Positions 42,535 to 51,035 of a stretch of 64,000 nt of DNA are shown here, in pieces. Positions within the stretch are counted from its first letter, which is position 1. Every line of letters starts with the position of its first letter. Below the pieces are notes generated by a model. That model ran no database searches and was not told the origin of the DNA. It saw only the letters and a program-made list of their open reading frames with translations. This stretch comes from Kosakonia sp. H02 (GTDB taxonomy: Bacteria > Pseudomonadota > Gammaproteobacteria > Enterobacterales > Enterobacteriaceae). The position numbers and the translations under genes are program-made. The stretch covers positions 2,232,001-2,296,000 of the forward strand of contig CP131915.1 of the NCBI GenBank assembly GCA_030704225.1. The letters are read 5' to 3'.

Positions 42535-43383
42535 ATGTTAAATGACGAAAATATATATAATGTAGAAAAATACAAGCTGCAAATTCAAAAATATGCTTTA
42601 TGCTGTGATGATTTTAGAGATGGGGTATACAGAGCCCCTAAAGACAAAGCCCTTCTAAAGAAATATATTTGTTTTAATAATAAATCTTTTTTTAACGGTT
42701 TGGTTTTTGATGTAGATCACAAATATGGAGCGGTCGCATGGGACTTAGTTGGTTTACCAATACCAAATACGATCATACAAAACATAAAAAATGGCCATGC
42801 TCATTTACTTTATGCTTTAAAAAATCCGGTATTAAAAACAGACATGGCAAGAGATAAGCCTTTAAAATTGGCCGCTATTGTTCAGAGTGGATTTACAGAA
42901 AGGTTAGATGCAGACAGAGCTTATGCTGATGTTTTAATGAAAAATCCTCTCAACATGCATGAATGGAGAACGACATGGACAAATACTTCAGCATATGATT
43001 TACAATACCTCTTAGATTTTATTCCAGACAAAATAAGAATTTCGAGTAAAAAGAAAAGTGTTATACATGGGCTGGGCCGCAACGTTAACTTGTTCGAAGA
43101 TTTAAGAATTATTGCTTATAAAGAAGTATTAATTTTTAAAAAAAGTAAAAACTATCGTTGTTTTTTTTATGACATGCTATCAAAAGCGACTTTACTTAAT
43201 AATCATAGCAACCCGTATAATCCATTATCTCATGAAGAGACAAAACAAATTTGTAGCAGTATTTGTAAATGGACATGGCGTAATTTTTCAGTTCAGAAAT
43301 TTTCGACAATACAATCAATAAGAGCAAAAAAAACAAGAAAAACGCAAAAAAAATTAGAAATAGCATTGGAAACATTATTATGA
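42535..43383 (+). CDS. ColE2-type replication initiator/primase Rep
   Basis: 282 residues. Signature of the plasmid replicase family: FNGLVFDVDHKYGAVAWDL, IKNGHAHLLYAL, then KAAAIVQSG-like and a PriCT-type C-terminal helical part (AYDLQYLLDFIPDKI). ColE2 Rep binds ori and makes a short primer RNA. AAGGAG precedes the ATG by seven bases. The stop overlaps the next gene by four bases. A Rep on an integrated element suggests that it replicates after excision or descends from a plasmid. The low GC content matches the rest of the element. Confidence 0.82.
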   Translation: MLNDENIYNVEKYKLQIQKYALCCDDFRDGVYRAPKDKALLKKYICFNNKSFFNGLVFDVDHKYGAVAWDLVGLPIPNTIIQNIKNGHAHLLYALKNPVLKTDMARDKPLKLAAIVQSGFTERLDADRAYADVLMKNPLNMHEWRTTWTNTSAYDLQYLLDFIPDKIRISSKKKSVIHGLGRNVNLFEDLRIIAYKEVLIFKKSKNYRCFFYDMLSKATLLNNHSNPYNPLSHEETKQICSSICKWTWRNFSVQKFSTIQSIRAKKTRKTQKKLEIALETLL

Positions 43384-43634
43384 TAATTCATGGGAAATTA
43401 ATTAAAGCAAAAGACTTAGCTAAGGCTGCAGGTGTATCTCGTTCAACAGTGATTAAATATTACGGCATTAGCCGAGAGAATTACGAAAGGGTAGCAACAG
43501 AAAGAAGAAAGCTTGCTTTTGAACTAAGATCATCAGGTTTAAAATGGAAAGAAGTTGCTGAAAAAATGAACACAACAAAATATAGCGCAATTGCATATTA
43601 TAGACGATATTTAGCATTAACGAAAAACAAATAA
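43380..43634 (+). CDS. Small helix-turn-helix protein coupled to Rep
   Basis: 84 residues. Two helix-turn-helix-like parts: AKDLAKAAGVSRSTVIKYYG near the N-terminus and LKWKEVAEKMNTTKYSAIAY near the C-terminus. The ATG overlaps the rep stop (ATGA), so translation is coupled. Such proteins accompany ColE2-type rep genes, probably as replication accessory or control factors. Confidence 0.7.
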   Translation: MIIHGKLIKAKDLAKAAGVSRSTVIKYYGISRENYERVATERRKLAFELRSSGLKWKEVAEKMNTTKYSAIAYYRRYLALTKNK

Positions 43635-44086
43635 AGCATATCATTTCTGATGTACAGCACACCAATATAACCTTTTATATCAAATGTATAAGAAATAGAC
43701 TATTTCGTTTTGAATCAAAATCAGCATATATTCATCAACAATTTGATGCCTGAGTGAAAACGACAAAATATTCATAACTAAAATCTAATGCAAACGGATT
43801 GATTACTCTTATACATTACGGTGATCACCTAATTTAATAGGTTAAGGAAATTGACATTTAAAGAAAGAATCACAATAACCATTTTAAAATAAGTAAGGTA
43901 TTTTATAATTAATTAGTTCATTTTTAGAATAACAATACGTAATTGCTTCTAAACACCCCCTCTTTTATCACTCCATTTTTTAAAATGGCTTCAATCTCAT
44001 AAATTACATTAACATACCATAATCGTCTCTTAATCAACATCAACCCTCAAGTCTGACAATGTGTGTTCATATTCTTTATTTATTTT
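43635..44086. other. AT-rich region after rep, candidate origin
   Basis: 452 bases with no gene. In ColE2-type plasmids the origin lies just after rep, so the first 100 bases or so are the place to look. No clear iterons seen. Confidence 0.4.
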
Positions 44087-44290
44087 CTAAGAAACTTTAT
44101 TTCTCGAAGAACTAATCGTTTCATGAATCCAGTTATCTACTTCGCTTTCTACAAAGGCTACTGCACGAAGACCAATTTTTACTGGTTGAGGAAAACATCC
44201 CTTGCTGATAAGCCTATATATCCACGCTTTACCAAACCCAGTTTTCTTCATGACTTCTGGTAAACGGATGAGACGAGCTTGATTTTCCAT
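44087..44290 (-). CDS. alpA: AlpA-family transcriptional regulator
   Basis: 67 residues from the ATG at 44290 (GAGGA seven bases upstream); the longer frame to 44374 is unsupported. Typical AlpA layout: RLIRLPEVMKKTGFGKAWIY, RLISKGCFPQPVKIG, VAFVESEVDNWI. In P4-like elements AlpA activates the integrase/excision functions. It lies one gene away from the integrase, in the same direction. Confidence 0.85.
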   Translation of the reverse strand: MENQARLIRLPEVMKKTGFGKAWIYRLISKGCFPQPVKIGLRAVAFVESEVDNWIHETISSSRNKVS

Positions 44291-44410
44291 ATGTATGTCC
44301 TCTGTTGTGTCTACAGGGCTACAGTACAAATGAATTTCGAATTGATGAAGCGAGATTACGAACACCAGAGCCATCCTTGGCTCGAAACTATGAGTCTCTG
44401 GAGATTCATA

Positions 44411-45280
44411 TCACTCAGAGTCTGAGAGTTTCATAACATCCGAAACCCTCATTTCTTTAATATGCTGATTTTTATTGATAAAAAAGTTAAATTGCCTTAA
44501 AAAATCAATTTCTACAGTTTTCATTGCGAAAGGCCTATCAGCATCTCTTATATGATATCCTTGGCGAATCGCCTTATCATCATCTTCATCCGTGTATAGC
44601 AATCGAGATAGTCTGTCGTCTGACAGAAGTACTTTTTTTCTTTCTGACCATGCGAGCAAATCAAGCATAGGGATAATTCGATAGCTAATTAATTTTTTTA
44701 TTGCTCCATAACCAAATCTAACTGCATCAAGTGGTGCAGGTTTAACGCCTTTTACTTTTCGCCATTGTGGTAATGATACTCGCAGGGCCTCAGCTATCTC
44801 ATCATCGCTTCCACTCGCAAGATCGATTTCTAACATAATCGTAGTAGGAAACTGTTCAGGAATTTTTTCGGAAATATATTCATTTTCAATAGTGGAATCA
44901 ATTTTATATTGTTCTGTATTTGCTCTAATGAATAAAGCCTTTCTCATACAAGCAAAACTGATATTTGCTATTCGATCAACCGTAGTAATAAAAAAGTATG
45001 GGGGTTGATATAATTTGTTTTCGGCATCCATATAATTTAATTGCTTCTCTTTGATAAGAAAAGGATCACCATCCAATATCTGCATATAATTTTTCAATAC
45101 CGTTTTCTGCATTCCTTCTTCTATTACTGGTTTGAAGAAATAGGTTCTCGCCCATATTTCATGGTAAAGCATATTAATAGAAATGTTTTCAAACTCTCGA
45201 TATTTGTCCAAATCAAACCACGTTTTCACTGCTTTGGTGTCTTCTGATGTCCAACTACTCATTTTTACCCAAGATTTCAT
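44411..45280 (-). CDS. Integrase-adjacent protein (DUF6387-like)
   Basis: 289 residues from the ATG at 45280, with GGAG eight bases upstream; the longer frame to 45322 is less likely. Begins MKSWVKMSSWTSEDTKAVKTW, then FDLDKYREFENISINMLYHEIW. From memory this matches proteins found next to P4-type integrases and grouped as DUF6387; function unknown. Contains SLPQWRKVKGVKPAPLDAVR. Between the integrase and alpA, in the same direction. Confidence 0.6.
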   Translation of the reverse strand: MKSWVKMSSWTSEDTKAVKTWFDLDKYREFENISINMLYHEIWARTYFFKPVIEEGMQKTVLKNYMQILDGDPFLIKEKQLNYMDAENKLYQPPYFFITTVDRIANISFACMRKALFIRANTEQYKIDSTIENEYISEKIPEQFPTTIMLEIDLASGSDDEIAEALRVSLPQWRKVKGVKPAPLDAVRFGYGAIKKLISYRIIPMLDLLAWSERKKVLLSDDRLSRLLYTDEDDDKAIRQGYHIRDADRPFAMKTVEIDFLRQFNFFINKNQHIKEMRVSDVMKLSDSE

Positions 45281-45391
45281 TAATGCCACTCCGTTGTAAA
45301 AAGTTTTACTTCGTAATAGCACATAAATCGCAAATAAAAAAATGACGTCTCAATTGGTTATTGAATACGCCATTTTACTTATAAAAATCAG

Positions 45392-46639
45392 TTAGTTATT
45401 AAAGTCAAAAGGTGCAATTCTTCTCTTAGTTGTTTCATCAAGATAATCAGCCCACCACTGCAACATAAGCCTTCTCTCATCGAGGTGTTCTGCTTTATGA
45501 ATGTAGGCAGCACGAACGGAGTTTCGCTCTTGGTGGCTCATCTGCCGTTCAACAGCATCCCTTGACCATTTTCCCGATTCGATTAAGGCACTACAAGCCA
45601 TCGCTCTAAAACCATGCCCACATACCTCAACGGTTGTGTCATAACCCATCGACCTTAGTGCCTTGTTGACTGTGTTTTCGCTCATAGGTTTTCTGAAATC
45701 ATGATCGCCAATGAATACAAGGTCGCATTCACCGCTGATTTCTCTAATGGCTTTTAGAAGTTCTAAAGCCTGACGACTTAACGGCACGAGGTGTGGGGTC
45801 TTCATTTTTGAGCCTCGATGAGAATGTTTGACCCCTGGCAATGGCTCGCGTTCTCCAGGGATAGTCCACATCGCATTTTCAAAGTCGATCTCCGACCATC
45901 TTGCGAATCGGAGTTCACTGGAACGGATAAAAATGAGCAATGTCAGCTTCACAGCTAATTTAGTAAGTTTCCTACCTTTAAAGCTTTCAATGCGCTCTAA
46001 AAGCTCTGAGAACCTATCAAATGGTAAGGCTGGTCTGTGGGTTCGTTTCGCAACTGTAATTGCCCCAGACATATCTTGTGCTGGATTGTAGTCAATTAAG
46101 CCATTCTGGACGGCATATCGCATGATTGCTGTGGTTCGTTGTTGCAGACGAGCCGCTACTTCTAGTCGTCCAGAAGCTTCAACAGCCTTGATAGGGGCAA
46201 TAAGATCTCTGGTATTAAGCTCGGATATTTTTCTTTTACCAATAGCAGTAAAGAGACCATCTTCCATGCTTTTTAGAACTCTTTCGCTGTGAGAATCTGA
46301 CCATTTCCTTTTACAGGCAGTATGCCAGTCCCTTGCAACAGCTTCGAATGTCAGGGCTTCGCTGTGCTCAATCTTATCTGCTTTTTTCTTTTCAGAAGGA
46401 TCGATACCATCAGATACCAACTTTTTGGCTTCATCTCGCTTCCTGCGGGCTTCACCAAGAGAGACCATTGGATAAACACCCAACGCTAAAACTTTCTGTT
46501 TGCCATCGAAACGGTATTGGAGTCGCCAGTACTTCGAGCCGTTAGGATTGATCAGCAGGTGCATACCCTGCCCATCGGTGAGTTTGAAGGGTTTGTCGGA
46601 GGGCTTGGTAGTCCTAACTTTGATATCGGTGAGAGCCAT
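45392..46639 (-). CDS. P4-type tyrosine integrase
   Basis: 415 residues. The N-terminal arm-binding DUF4102-type domain (KLTDGQGMHLLINPNGSKYW) is followed by a core-binding domain and the catalytic domain with R239 (FIRSSELR), H342-x-x-R345 (GHGFRAMA), H369 (MSHQ) and the nucleophile Y379 (AAYIH). It resembles IntB of the E. coli leuX locus. It reads away from the tRNA, with its start 189 bases from it. It should join attP with the leuX 3' end and, with AlpA help, excise the element. Confidence 0.95.
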   Translation of the reverse strand: MALTDIKVRTTKPSDKPFKLTDGQGMHLLINPNGSKYWRLQYRFDGKQKVLALGVYPMVSLGEARRKRDEAKKLVSDGIDPSEKKKADKIEHSEALTFEAVARDWHTACKRKWSDSHSERVLKSMEDGLFTAIGKRKISELNTRDLIAPIKAVEASGRLEVAARLQQRTTAIMRYAVQNGLIDYNPAQDMSGAITVAKRTHRPALPFDRFSELLERIESFKGRKLTKLAVKLTLLIFIRSSELRFARWSEIDFENAMWTIPGEREPLPGVKHSHRGSKMKTPHLVPLSRQALELLKAIREISGECDLVFIGDHDFRKPMSENTVNKALRSMGYDTTVEVCGHGFRAMACSALIESGKWSRDAVERQMSHQERNSVRAAYIHKAEHLDERRLMLQWWADYLDETTKRRIAPFDFNN

Positions 46640-46682
46640 CAGTTGATACCTCCAGTGTTGGTACCAAAATCAATCGAACCGG

Positions 46683-46705
46683 GAATACCATCAGTTATAC
46701 CATCA
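46683..46705. repeat. Right integrase arm-type repeats (candidate)
   Basis: AATACCATCA (46684-46693) and TATACCATCA (46696-46705) have the same core as the left repeats at 32020 and 32032, and the same 12-base step. Located between the integrase start and attR. Confidence 0.5.
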
Positions 46706-46828
46706 TCAGTTGGTATATGTTCAAGGAATTGAGTAGACGTGGACAGACTAAGAAAAGTCAGAAACCTGCTTAACTTACTGTTTTTATGGACTAAAGTAGA
46801 CGTTAGTAGACTTGAAAAAAGCTTTGTA

Positions 46829-46913
46829 TGGTGCCGAAGGCCGGACTCGAACCGGCACGTATTTCTACGGTTGATTTTGAATCAACTGCGTCTACCGATT
46901 TCGCCACTTCGGC
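46829..46913 (-). tRNA. leuX: tRNA-Leu (CAA)
   Basis: 85 bases including an encoded CCA end. Anticodon CAA in the loop flanked by TTGAT and ATCAA. The long variable arm of a class II tRNA is present. The sequence matches E. coli leuX, a well-known integration site; here the 3' end is restored by the element's attR. Confidence 0.96.
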
Positions 46914-47098
46914 ACTGAAGGGGATGCGGAAACGTGTTGGATTATACCTGCCGTAGAGGGCTATGCAAGTCACGATCCTGTCATAACCTGCTAAGTGATG
47001 AAAAAAACAGCGTAATGACAAACTGTTGCACCTGTCTCATCAACTAACAGCCTCAACAAATGAATCAAAGCCGCCGTTAACAGCGAAACACTTTCACT

Positions 47099-47551
47099 CT
47101 AACCCCCCTTCAAAAACAACCCCCTCTCCGCTTCGCGCCGCCTGGTCAAACCCGCCAGCACTTTCCCACCCGCTTTATTCCAGCGCGGGAACTGGTCGGC
47201 GGCCTGCGCGTACTGCCCTTGATTTAACAGCTTCAGCAATGTCGAGGTCTGCAAATTCCCGGCCCCAAGATTAAAAGTGAAAGAGACCAGCGCGTCGAAC
47301 TGGTTCTGGTTGAGATCGACCGTCACCAGCTTATGCACGCCGCGTTCGGTCATCTGTAAATCAGCGCGCAACAGCGCCTCGGCCTCCGCCTCAGTGATGG
47401 GGCGCGGAAAACTCTCGTTCGGCAAAATCAAATGGCCGTAGCCAATGGTCCACTTACCGACGGCATCTTTATATTTTTCAAGCCGTAGCCCTTCAAAAGA
47501 TTTGATCAACGCCAGACCGGCCTCGCCGATATGTTGTGGAAGATTTGCCAT
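47099..47551 (-). CDS. Phage-type lysozyme (GH24)
   Basis: 150 residues. The catalytic start EGLRLEKYKDAVGKWTIGYG has the E-x8-D-x5-T pattern of T4-type lysozymes, and SFTFNLGAGNLQTSTLL and RRREAERGLF are typical of endolysins. GGGAG is eight bases before the ATG. There is no signal peptide, holin or spanin gene beside it, so it is a lone, maybe co-opted, phage gene outside the att-bounded element. Confidence 0.88.
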   Translation of the reverse strand: MANLPQHIGEAGLALIKSFEGLRLEKYKDAVGKWTIGYGHLILPNESFPRPITEAEAEALLRADLQMTERGVHKLVTVDLNQNQFDALVSFTFNLGAGNLQTSTLLKLLNQGQYAQAADQFPRWNKAGGKVLAGLTRRREAERGLFLKGG

Positions 47552-47786
47552 GATCGTCGCTCCCGTTTATGGAACCTGATAGCCGTTTAGCCTCTTCATT
47601 TGAGGATGGTTCGGACACATCGTGTTGCAAAGTCGCCGCGCCGAAATAGCGATATGGAAAATCCTAAAGTCGCGCATCTGCGGGCGATGTATTGGCTAAA
47701 CGGGCGGTATGCGCAGCGGCAGTCTGCCGGGGAACCGTCTGATGCCCTACACTTCATGCGTCTCCCTCAAAACAAAGGAATCCGTG

Positions 47787-48806
47787 ATGAGCATCATCAA
47801 AAACTACGTCGCGCCGCAGGCCGGTGCCGCGCTCGAACTTCAGGAATACGATGCTGGCCCGCTGGCAGCAGAAGATGTGGAAGTGCAGGTGGATTATTGC
47901 GGGATCTGCCATTCGGATTTGTCGATGATCGACAACCAATGGGGCATGTCACAGTACCCACTGGTGGCCGGGCATGAAGTGATTGGCCGCGTGGTGGAAC
48001 TGGGCAGCGCGGCACAAAACAAAGGCCTGAAAGTGGGCCAGCGCGTGGGGATCGGCTGGACGGCGCGCAGCTGCGGGCACTGCGATGCCTGTATCGACGG
48101 CAACCATGTCAACTGCCTGGAAGGCACCGTCGCCACCATCCTTAATCGCGGCGGTTTTGCCGATAAACTCCGCGCCGACTGGCAGTGGGTTATTCCCTTG
48201 CCGGACAGCATTGATATTGAAACCGCCGGGCCGCTCTTATGCGGTGGCATCACGGTGTTTAAACCGTTGTTGATGCATCATGTCACCGCCACCAGCCGCG
48301 TAGGCGTGATCGGTATCGGCGGGCTGGGGCATATTGCCATTAAATTGCTCCATGCGATGGGCTGCGAAGTGACGGCGTTCAGCTCCAACCCGGCGAAAGA
48401 AGCAGAAGTCCGGCTGATGGGCGCGGATTATGTGATTAACAGCCGCGATCCGGAAGCCCTGAAAGCGCGCGCAGGACAGTACGATCTCATTATCAACACG
48501 GTTAACGTCGATTTGGACTGGCAGCCCTACTTTGAAGCGCTGGCGCACGGGGGGCATTTTCACACCGTCGGCGCAGTGCTGAAGCCGCTGGAAGTACCAG
48601 CCTTTACGCTGATTGGCGGCGATCGCAGTATCTCCGGTTCGGCGACCGGTACGCCGTATGAGCTGCGTAAGTTGATGAAGTTTGCCGGACGGGCAAAAGT
48701 GGCACCGACCACCGAGATGTTCCCGATGTCGCAAATCAACGAGGCGTTGCAGCATGTGCGTGATGGTAAGGCTCGCTATCGCGTAGTGTTGAAAGCGGAT
48801 TTTTAA
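47787..48806 (+). CDS. ahr: NADPH-dependent aldehyde reductase Ahr (YjgB)
   Basis: 339 residues from the ATG at 47787 (AAGGA seven bases upstream). Zinc alcohol dehydrogenase family: catalytic zinc ligands in DYCGICHSDLS and GHEVIG, structural zinc Cys cluster in CGHCDACIDGNHVNC, nucleotide-binding GIGGLG. E. coli Ahr reduces a broad set of aldehydes with NADPH. Next to leuX, as in E. coli. Confidence 0.94.
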   Translation: MSIIKNYVAPQAGAALELQEYDAGPLAAEDVEVQVDYCGICHSDLSMIDNQWGMSQYPLVAGHEVIGRVVELGSAAQNKGLKVGQRVGIGWTARSCGHCDACIDGNHVNCLEGTVATILNRGGFADKLRADWQWVIPLPDSIDIETAGPLLCGGITVFKPLLMHHVTATSRVGVIGIGGLGHIAIKLLHAMGCEVTAFSSNPAKEAEVRLMGADYVINSRDPEALKARAGQYDLIINTVNVDLDWQPYFEALAHGGHFHTVGAVLKPLEVPAFTLIGGDRSISGSATGTPYELRKLMKFAGRAKVAPTTEMFPMSQINEALQHVRDGKARYRVVLKADF

Positions 48807-48824
48807 CGCGTAGCAGGATAGTTT

Positions 48825-48857
48825 ATAGGCCAGGTGAGACGCAGCGCCACCCGGCAT
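48825..48857. repeat. REP-like element
   Basis: TAGGCCAGGTGAGACGCAG followed by CGCCACCCGGCATA gives a REP-type palindrome 18 bases after the ahr stop. Confidence 0.6.
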
Positions 48858-49236
48858 ATATGTCACTGTTGAGGTATTGTTCCGTTCACCAGGCGTTCGA
48901 TAGTGTCTGAAACTTCACATACGATGAACGGGATAAGGGGAGCTACCGCGCTCCCCTTATCAATCCCCGCGGCCCCGCAGGGAAATCGGTGCTTCGCACT
49001 GCGCTCACCTCCCGCGTGCCTGCCTGCGGTCGGCTCGACTCGACATCCTGTCTCGGTTCGCCTCTGGCCGCCTTCCCTGGCGTCCAGACCTTGTCATTCA
49101 CTCTTCGGTTCGCCGATTTCGGCGGGGGACTCAACACCCCCCCGCTTCAAATTTTGCGCCGAAATAGAGTCCCACATTGCGATAAATATAGGCCGGTTGG
49201 CGACTGCGAATTGCTGCCTTATCCAGGAAAAAAGAT
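48858..49236. other. GC-rich intergenic block with a strong hairpin
   Basis: About 380 bases between convergent ahr and the dihydroxyacetone kinase gene. A perfect 11-bp inverted repeat (ATAAGGGGAGC / GCTCCCCTTAT, 48933-48960) is followed by about 200 bases of GC-rich, stem-forming sequence. Open frames here (for example 48903-49247) show no ribosome binding site or sensible protein. Possible RNA or repetitive element. Confidence 0.5.
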
Positions 49237-50874
49237 TTATCGGCTAATAGCAGCAAACACTTCAGCAATCGCTACAGCACCGGGATCGGTCACGCCGTCC
49301 AGGTTCTCGCTGTTCACGTACGATGAACGCCCGGCTCCCGCTTTTTGCATGGTGGCGGTGCTCTCCGCCCCTTTCTTCGCGGCGTCTACGGCGGCAGCCA
49401 GACCGTTATCGCGCAGCGCTTCTAATGCCGGTTGCAGTGCGTCGATCAGCGTACGATCGCCGAGATCCGCCCCACCGTAATGCTTCATCTGCTTCAACCC
49501 CAGCAACAACGCTTCCGGCAGCGCGGTGGCGTTATGCACCGCCTGGCCTGCGGCGGTAAAGAATATCGACATCAACACACCACTTGAGCCACCCATCACC
49601 GTTGCCAGCCGCTCGCCGACCAGTTGCAGCAACTGCGCGGTGTTGTTCAGCGGCAGCGCATTGTTCTCCAGCAGGCGTTTGATCTCGCGCGCGCCTTCGG
49701 CAAAGGTCGAGCCGGTGTCGCCATCGCCCACTTTTGCATCCAGCGCGTTGAGGCGGTTTTCGAGATCGATAAGTCGCTGCACCGCCGTGCCGACCAGCAC
49801 GTTGACCTGCGGATTATCAGACGGTTCAATCTCCAGCCCATCGTAAACCGCGTTGTGCGGCTGGGTTTTCATCGGCGCGAAAGGCACCGGTTTTTGCCAG
49901 CCAACGGTCTGCACATCGGCACAAATCGCTTGCTCGAACGCCTCGTTCAGGCGCAGCAGCGACAGCGAAAAGCCTTTCATATCCAGCGAACTGACCAGCG
50001 GCGCGGGGCCAATCAGGTAAGCAAGCTGATCTTTCAGCGCTGAATGCGCCAGCTCTTTGGTCAGCAGCGCCATTTCCAGTGCGGACACGCCGCCCAGGTT
50101 GTTGATCAGCACCGCAACGCGATCGTTGCCTACTGCTGCTTTTAGCGGTTCGACCAGCGTGTCGATCAGCGCCTTGCTGTTGTGGGTATCGACAGTTGTC
50201 GCACCCGGTTCGCCGTGGATCCCCAACCCTAATTCGACATGACCTTGCTGGATGCGCCCTTCCTCGCTGTCGCTGCCCGGCAGGTTGCAGGTCTCCATCG
50301 CCAGGCCAAGGCTGTAGACGTTATCGCAGGCTTTTTGGGCGACATCGCGCACTTCGCTGAGTGATTTACCTTGCTCAGCGGCATGGCCAGCAATCTTGTG
50401 CACCAGCGCCGTGCCAGCAATGCCGCGCGGCTGTTTGTTGTCCGGCAGAGCGATGTCATCAGCGACGATCACCATCTCCACTTTCAGGCCGTAGCGTTTG
50501 GCTTTCTCCGCCGCCAGGCCGAAGTTCAGCCGGTCACCGGTGTAGTTTTTCACAATCAGCAGGCAGCCGCGATCGCCGGTCACCGCCACAATCGCGTTCA
50601 GCACGGCATCGACGCTCGGCGAGGCAAACACATCGCCGCACACCGCGGCAGTCAGCATCCCTTTGCCGACAAACCCGGCGTGCGCCGGTTCGTGACCGGA
50701 ACCACCGCCGGAAATCACCGCCACGCGGCTTTTATCCCAGTCGGCGCGGGCAACAATGCGAATAGCGGGATCAATATCAAGACGAACAAGGTTGCCGTGC
50801 GGTGCCGAGATGACTAAGCCTTCAATGGCGTCATTGACCAGCTGTTTGCGGTCATTGAAAAAGAATCTGGACAT
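49237..50874 (-). CDS. dhaK: ATP-dependent dihydroxyacetone kinase, single chain
   Basis: 545 residues from the ATG at 50874; the frame continues to 50922 without support. The N-terminal DhaK domain has GGGSGHEP (about 56-63) and the substrate-linking His220 in GLGIHGEPG. The C-terminal DhaL-type ATP domain has AKVGDGDTGST. This is the Citrobacter-type fused kinase that uses ATP, not the E. coli three-part PTS-driven form. It makes dihydroxyacetone phosphate in the cytoplasm. Lone gene here, without dha operon partners. Confidence 0.93.
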   Translation of the reverse strand: MSRFFFNDRKQLVNDAIEGLVISAPHGNLVRLDIDPAIRIVARADWDKSRVAVISGGGSGHEPAHAGFVGKGMLTAAVCGDVFASPSVDAVLNAIVAVTGDRGCLLIVKNYTGDRLNFGLAAEKAKRYGLKVEMVIVADDIALPDNKQPRGIAGTALVHKIAGHAAEQGKSLSEVRDVAQKACDNVYSLGLAMETCNLPGSDSEEGRIQQGHVELGLGIHGEPGATTVDTHNSKALIDTLVEPLKAAVGNDRVAVLINNLGGVSALEMALLTKELAHSALKDQLAYLIGPAPLVSSLDMKGFSLSLLRLNEAFEQAICADVQTVGWQKPVPFAPMKTQPHNAVYDGLEIEPSDNPQVNVLVGTAVQRLIDLENRLNALDAKVGDGDTGSTFAEGAREIKRLLENNALPLNNTAQLLQLVGERLATVMGGSSGVLMSIFFTAAGQAVHNATALPEALLLGLKQMKHYGGADLGDRTLIDALQPALEALRDNGLAAAVDAAKKGAESTATMQKAGAGRSSYVNSENLDGVTDPGAVAIAEVFAAISR

Positions 50875-51006
50875 AATATTCCGAATATATGTTGTGAATC
50901 GTTCCTCAAGCATAGTTCGCAAGGGGCGCAGCGGGGCAAAGAACAGAATTTACTGAGTGGTTCCAGGGCGGGATCGGCGAGGAAGCGCAACGCATCCCGG
51001 CAAAAA

Positions 51007-51028
51007 AAGAGAGGCCGCAGCCTCTCTT
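51007..51028 (-). terminator. lptFG terminator
   Basis: AAGAGAGGC, four-base loop, GCCTCTCTT, then TTTTT on the minus strand, eight bases after the lptG stop. Confidence 0.88.
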
Positions 51029-51035
51029 GTACTCA

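Larger units (their letters stand above)
31950..46852. mobile_element. Integrative and mobilizable element in tRNA-Leu(CAA)
   Basis: About 14.9 kb of AT-rich DNA between an 18-bp direct repeat of the leuX 3' end. It has an integrase next to the tRNA, an AlpA-like regulator, a ColE2-type Rep primase with a helix-turn-helix partner, MobC plus a relaxase, and a four-gene methylase/ATPase/nuclease cluster. No type IV secretion genes are present, so it would need a helper to transfer. The gene density is low in places, and several parts look decayed. Confidence 0.85.

Noticed and set aside
31950..46852. CRISPR array or cas genes
   Set aside because: No regularly spaced repeats with unique spacers and no cas-like protein in the element or elsewhere in the window.
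48903..49247. Open frame of 114 codons on the plus strand in the GC-rich block
   Set aside because: No ribosome binding site, Pro/Arg/Ser-rich random-looking product, and it runs into the antisense end of the dihydroxyacetone kinase gene.
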